From the NCBI GenBank assembly GCA_013349695.1, contig DUZD01000022.1:1-18482 (forward strand): DNA of 18,482 nucleotides. Direction: 5' to 3'. Position 1 is the first letter of the stretch; each line of letters opens with the position of its first letter. The notes beneath the pieces were generated by a model, which saw only the letters and a list, made by a program, of their open reading frames with translations, was not told where the DNA came from and searched no databases. A program made the position numbers and the translations under genes. This document shows positions 16,345 to 18,482 of this stretch, one piece after another. Origin of the DNA: Rhodospirillaceae bacterium. GTDB taxonomy: Bacteria; Pseudomonadota; Alphaproteobacteria; Rhodospirillales; 2-02-FULL-58-16.

Positions 16345-16817
16345 CAACTCTCTCCGCCATTCTTGCCGCCATTCGCCGTATCGACGGTCAGGGCTTCGTC
16401 GACCACCGTGCGAAAAGCGTCATCGAACGCCACGCCGGCGGCCTCCGGATTCCAGATGAGGAAAGAATCGCCGTTGCCGACAAACACCGCGCGCTCGGCG
16501 ATCCCGGCCCGATCGGCCAAGTCCTTGGGGAGGACCAGCCGGCCGCCGTCATCGAAGCGCAGCAACCGGGCGCGGCCGAAAATGCTCATGCCCAGGGCGC
16601 GGCGTTCCTTCGAGAACTTGGGCAGCCGCTGGATACCCGCTTTCATCTCTTCCATCCATTCGACCGGGCAGGCCTCGATGGCCTGATATTCCAGCGACGG
16701 ATAAATATAGACGGCGTTGTTGTGGCGACCCTCCAATTCGGCGCGGAAAGAGGCGGGAACCGATACCCGTCCTTTCCCGTCAACCTTGTTTTCAAACGTG
16801 CCGGCAAAGAGCGTCAT
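16344..16817 (-). CDS. mraZ: Transcriptional regulator MraZ
   Basis: MraZ is a conserved DNA-binding protein of the AbrB-like swapped-hairpin fold. In E. coli it represses its own dcw promoter by binding 10-bp-spaced TGGG repeats. The 157-residue product has both MraZ repeats: VDGKGRVSVPASFR (12-25) and FDDGGRLVLPKDL (88-100), the second with DDGGR instead of DxxGR with Lys. ATG 16817 gives the standard opening MTLFAGTFENKVD. The frame extends upstream to 16943, but that part crosses the probable operator and promoter, so I exclude it. The ribosome binding site is weak (AAAGAAC). A matching TGGG array lies about 90-145 bp upstream. Confidence 0.96.
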   Translation of the reverse strand: MTLFAGTFENKVDGKGRVSVPASFRAELEGRHNNAVYIYPSLEYQAIEACPVEWMEEMKAGIQRLPKFSKERRALGMSIFGRARLLRFDDGGRLVLPKDLADRAGIAERAVFVGNGDSFLIWNPEAAGVAFDDAFRTVVDEALTVDTANGGKNGGES

Positions 16818-16907
16818 TTCGTTCTTTTCATCCCTTGCCGCCGCTTCGACGCTTGGCCGTGAACTGGCGGCTCGGCTGGTCCCCCGATGGCATCCCATGA
16901 AGAGGAA

Positions 16908-16961
16908 TGGGATATCATGGGAATTTAAGGGGGTCAACGCCATAATATGGAATTACTTGGG
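16908..16961 (+). promoter_or_regulatory. Probable MraZ operator: TGGG boxes at 10-bp spacing
   Basis: On the plus strand, TGGG occurs at 16908 and 16918, AGGG at 16928, TGGA at 16948 and TGGG at 16958. All are exactly in 10-bp phase, with one missing step at 16938. Published work on E. coli MraZ describes binding to three direct TGGGN repeats with 5-nt spacers, which is the same periodicity. The array sits about 90 bp upstream of mraZ, in the opposite strand sense to mraZ, and overlaps the promoter-like boxes, which fits autorepression. The assignment is inference from motif, spacing and position. Confidence 0.65.
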
Positions 16962-16969
16962 TTAATAAA
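16909..16969 (-). promoter_or_regulatory. Candidate mraZ/dcw promoters
   Basis: There are two candidates. The first has TTGACC (16932-16937) as -35, a 17-bp spacer and TATCCC (16909-16914) as -10, giving a leader of about 90 nt. The second has TATTAT (16942-16947), a five-of-six -10 match, with a poor -35 TTTATT (16964-16969) 16 bp upstream. Both lie inside the TGGG array. Neither is strong on its own. Confidence 0.4.
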
Positions 16970-16995
16970 GTCTTACGAAAAGGATTTCTGCCACT

Positions 16996-17007
16996 ACCAC
17001 ATGTGGT
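16996..17007. repeat. 12-bp perfect palindrome ACCACATGTGGT
   Basis: The sequence ACCACATGTGGT is its own reverse complement. It is flanked by CT on the left and GTAG on the right, which almost extends the symmetry. It lies about 180 bp upstream of mraZ and just upstream of the promoter-like boxes. It has no T-tract, so it is not an intrinsic terminator. A dimeric regulator site is the likeliest role, but the regulator is unknown. Confidence 0.5.
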
Positions 17008-17164
17008 GTAGTTAAATTTTCCAATCCCTAAAAATTGAAATTTGTATTCAACGGTAAAATTAAGGCGGCTTTGTGTTCGCTAAATGTTCTTTTCTTGGCA
17101 ATTTTGGAAAAAGGAAAATTGTTCTTTAGAGCATTTCAAGGTTGGTCGGCGCGGGAGGTAAAAC

Positions 17165-17199
17165 CCTCTTGCCCGAAAGGCAATCTCAAGCAGGAAAAA
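17165..17199 (-). terminator. Possible rnpB terminator
   Basis: Just past the rnpB P1 stem, the minus strand has ATTTTTCC. It is followed by a short hairpin, TTGCC-TTTCG-GGCAA, and then GAGGGTTTT. The 5-bp stem and short T-run make it a weak intrinsic terminator at best. Transcripts could read through toward mraZ. Confidence 0.3.
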
Positions 17200-17602
<403 letters not shown>

Positions 17603-17607
17603 TTACT

Positions 17608-17635
17608 AAGTTAGTGCGAGAATTGCCGCCGTCAA
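17608..17635 (-). promoter_or_regulatory. Predicted rnpB promoter
   Basis: The minus strand has TTGACG (17630-17635, five of six to the -35 consensus), a 16-bp spacer and TAACTT (17608-17613, three of six to the -10). This predicts a start at about 17600-17603, right at the P1 helix. The -35 box overlaps the stop codon of the upstream amidase. The good -35 and the fit to the RNA end support it. Confidence 0.55.
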
Positions 17636-18312
17636 GACAAGAGTCGCAACAGGGCGTCAAGCCGGCCGACCGTTTCGGCGTCGGCGACGCCGTCGATTTG
17701 GCGCCGCCGGAAGCGGCGCTGGAAAGCGGTGACGGTCTTGCCCAGATCGCCGGTCTCGTAGCCGTACTCCGCCAACATGTTCCGCACTTCGTCCGCCGCC
17801 GCCCGCCGGGCTTCCCATGCGCCGGGCCAAAGGCCGATCCCCCCGGCCGCCAGCCACCGCCAGTCGAACAGCTCGCCGGGGTCGGTTCGGCGCCGCGGCG
17901 CGACGTCGGAATGGGCAACGACGTTGCGGGCCGGAACGGGATGGCGGCCGAGGATGTCCGCGGCCAGCCCCCGCAACGCCGCCATCTGCGTTTCCGTAAA
18001 CGTCCGGTAGCCGAATTCGTGGCCGGGATTGACCAGTTCGATGCCGATGGAGCGGCTGTTGATGTCGGTATTTCCCCGCCAGAACGCCTCGCCCGCGTGC
18101 CAAGCCCGATGTTCTTCCGCCACCAAGGAAATGACCTCCCCTTGCTCGCCGATCAGATAATGGGCGCTGACCTTGGCCATGGGATCGCGGAGACGTTCAA
18201 GGGCGGCCTCGACAGTTGCCATGCCGGTGTAATGCAGCACCAGCATGTCGACGACGGCGCCCGGCGGGCGGTCGTCGAAGTTGGCTGAGAGCCTGTTTGG
18301 GAAGTTCATCAT
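17632..18312 (-). CDS. N-acetylmuramoyl-L-alanine amidase, Amidase_2 plus peptidoglycan-binding domain (AmpD/AmiD-like)
   Basis: This zinc amidase cuts the bond between MurNAc and the stem peptide, in turnover or recycling of peptidoglycan. In 226 residues it shows DMLVLHYTGM (22-31, zinc ligand His 27), KVSAHYLI (47-54), AWHAG, SIGIELVNPG (88-97, likely catalytic Glu), AHSDVAPRRRTDPG (133-146, ligands His 136 and Asp 144) and a C-terminal PG_binding_1 unit (about 178-225, AFQRRFR then DGVADAETVGRL). No signal peptide or lipobox is visible, so it may be cytoplasmic like AmpD, though the domain layout recalls AmiD. ATG 18312 is followed at once by ATG 18309. The frame stays open upstream, but the family start fits here. 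The ribosome binding site is weak. Confidence 0.93.
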   Translation of the reverse strand: MMNFPNRLSANFDDRPPGAVVDMLVLHYTGMATVEAALERLRDPMAKVSAHYLIGEQGEVISLVAEEHRAWHAGEAFWRGNTDINSRSIGIELVNPGHEFGYRTFTETQMAALRGLAADILGRHPVPARNVVAHSDVAPRRRTDPGELFDWRWLAAGGIGLWPGAWEARRAAADEVRNMLAEYGYETGDLGKTVTAFQRRFRRRQIDGVADAETVGRLDALLRLLS

Positions 18313-18319
18313 GGGTTGC

Positions 18320-18417
18320 GTTGACCTGGGAAGCGCGAGTGTTAGGAGCGGATGCGCCGGCGATGCCGGGACATCGTCAAGCATTCGCGACGCGGCAATC
18401 GCGCTTCCCAGGTCAAC
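18320..18417. repeat. 19-bp perfect inverted repeat upstream of the amidase
   Basis: GTTGACCTGGGAAGCGCGA at 18320-18338 is repeated in exact reverse complement at 18399-18417, with 60 nt between the arms. Within the loop, CGATG and CATCG form a smaller 5-bp hairpin around 18361-18376. The arm nearer the gene ends 7 nt before the amidase ATG and contains its only Shine-Dalgarno-like bases. In RNA it would form a long stem. It could be a translation control structure, a terminator-like element for the upstream gene, or a short interspersed repeat. Confidence 0.7.
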
Positions 18418-18431
18418 CCGAAGGGCCGCGT

Positions 18432-18482
18432 TTACAAGGTCTTGGGCGTCGTCAGCCGCCGCTTGCGATGCTCCAGCATCGC
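18432..18482 (-). CDS. Possible 3' end of an unidentified upstream gene (partial)
   Basis: One minus-strand frame from the window edge reads 16 residues ending RRLTTPKTL and stops at TAA 18432-18434, which would leave about 119 bp before the amidase. A second frame, that of the amidase itself, is also open to the edge, so codon structure cannot decide between them. The fragment is too short to identify. Confidence 0.25.
   Translation of the reverse strand, partial: AMLEHRKRRLTTPKTL

Larger units (their letters stand above)
16818..17199 (-). promoter_or_regulatory. AT-rich dcw promoter/leader region between rnpB and mraZ
   Basis: These 382 bp hold no credible gene. Roughly 16940-17145 is markedly AT-rich against the GC-rich surroundings, as expected for a promoter zone. 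Separately listed parts are a TGGG array (16908-16961), two promoter-like sequences in the same place, and a palindrome (16996-17007). The stretch 17020-17145 contains A/T runs but no -35/-10 pair that I can defend. It is the obvious place for the main dcw promoter and for DNA-binding regulators. Confidence 0.6.

Noticed and set aside
16818..16943. N-terminal extension of mraZ to an in-frame start at 16943
   Set aside because: The extension is not MraZ-like and runs through the TGGG array and promoter-like boxes; the family start MTLFAGTFEN is at 16817.

Overview
The window is a GC-rich stretch of a Gram-negative chromosome, most likely alphaproteobacterial. It carries an almost complete division and cell wall (dcw) cluster, and every recognisable gene is on the minus strand, so the biology reads right to left. 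The alphaproteobacterial placement is inference from gene order, from the style of the FtsW, MurE and FtsZ sequences (FtsZ has a long acidic linker) and from the RNase P RNA. The window does not support a genus. The DNPR motif in MurE predicts meso-diaminopimelate peptidoglycan.

Layout in transcription order. (1) 18482-18313: the possible end of an unidentified gene, then a 19-bp inverted repeat. (2) 18312-17632: an Amidase_2 N-acetylmuramoyl-L-alanine amidase with a C-terminal peptidoglycan-binding domain. (3) 17602-17200: rnpB, the RNase P RNA, whose predicted -35 box overlaps the amidase stop codon. (4) 17199-16818: an AT-rich, gene-free region with a palindrome, promoter-like sequences and a 10-bp-periodic TGGG array that looks like a MraZ operator. 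(5) 16817-1: mraZ, rsmH, ftsL, ftsI, murE, murF, mraY, ftsW, murG, murC, murB, ddl, ftsQ, ftsA and ftsZ. The window edge cuts ftsZ before its C-terminal peptide.

How the genes work together: MurC, MurE and MurF, with D-Ala-D-Ala from Ddl, build the UDP-MurNAc-pentapeptide stem; MurB makes the UDP-MurNAc sugar. MraY and MurG convert this to lipid I and lipid II. FtsW and FtsI polymerise and cross-link it at the septum. FtsQ and FtsL link the synthase to the divisome, and FtsA tethers FtsZ to the membrane. MraZ is the likely autoregulator and RsmH methylates 16S rRNA. Most junctions are 4-nt ATGA overlaps, a sign of tight translational coupling.

The main departure from the classical cluster is that murD is missing from its usual place between mraY and ftsW. 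Only 19 bp separate those two genes, and both look intact. I see no mobile element, CRISPR array, tRNA or new multi-gene system. The points of interest are the missing murD, the MraZ-type operator, the hairpin in front of the amidase, the palindrome upstream of mraZ and the long basic tail of FtsL.
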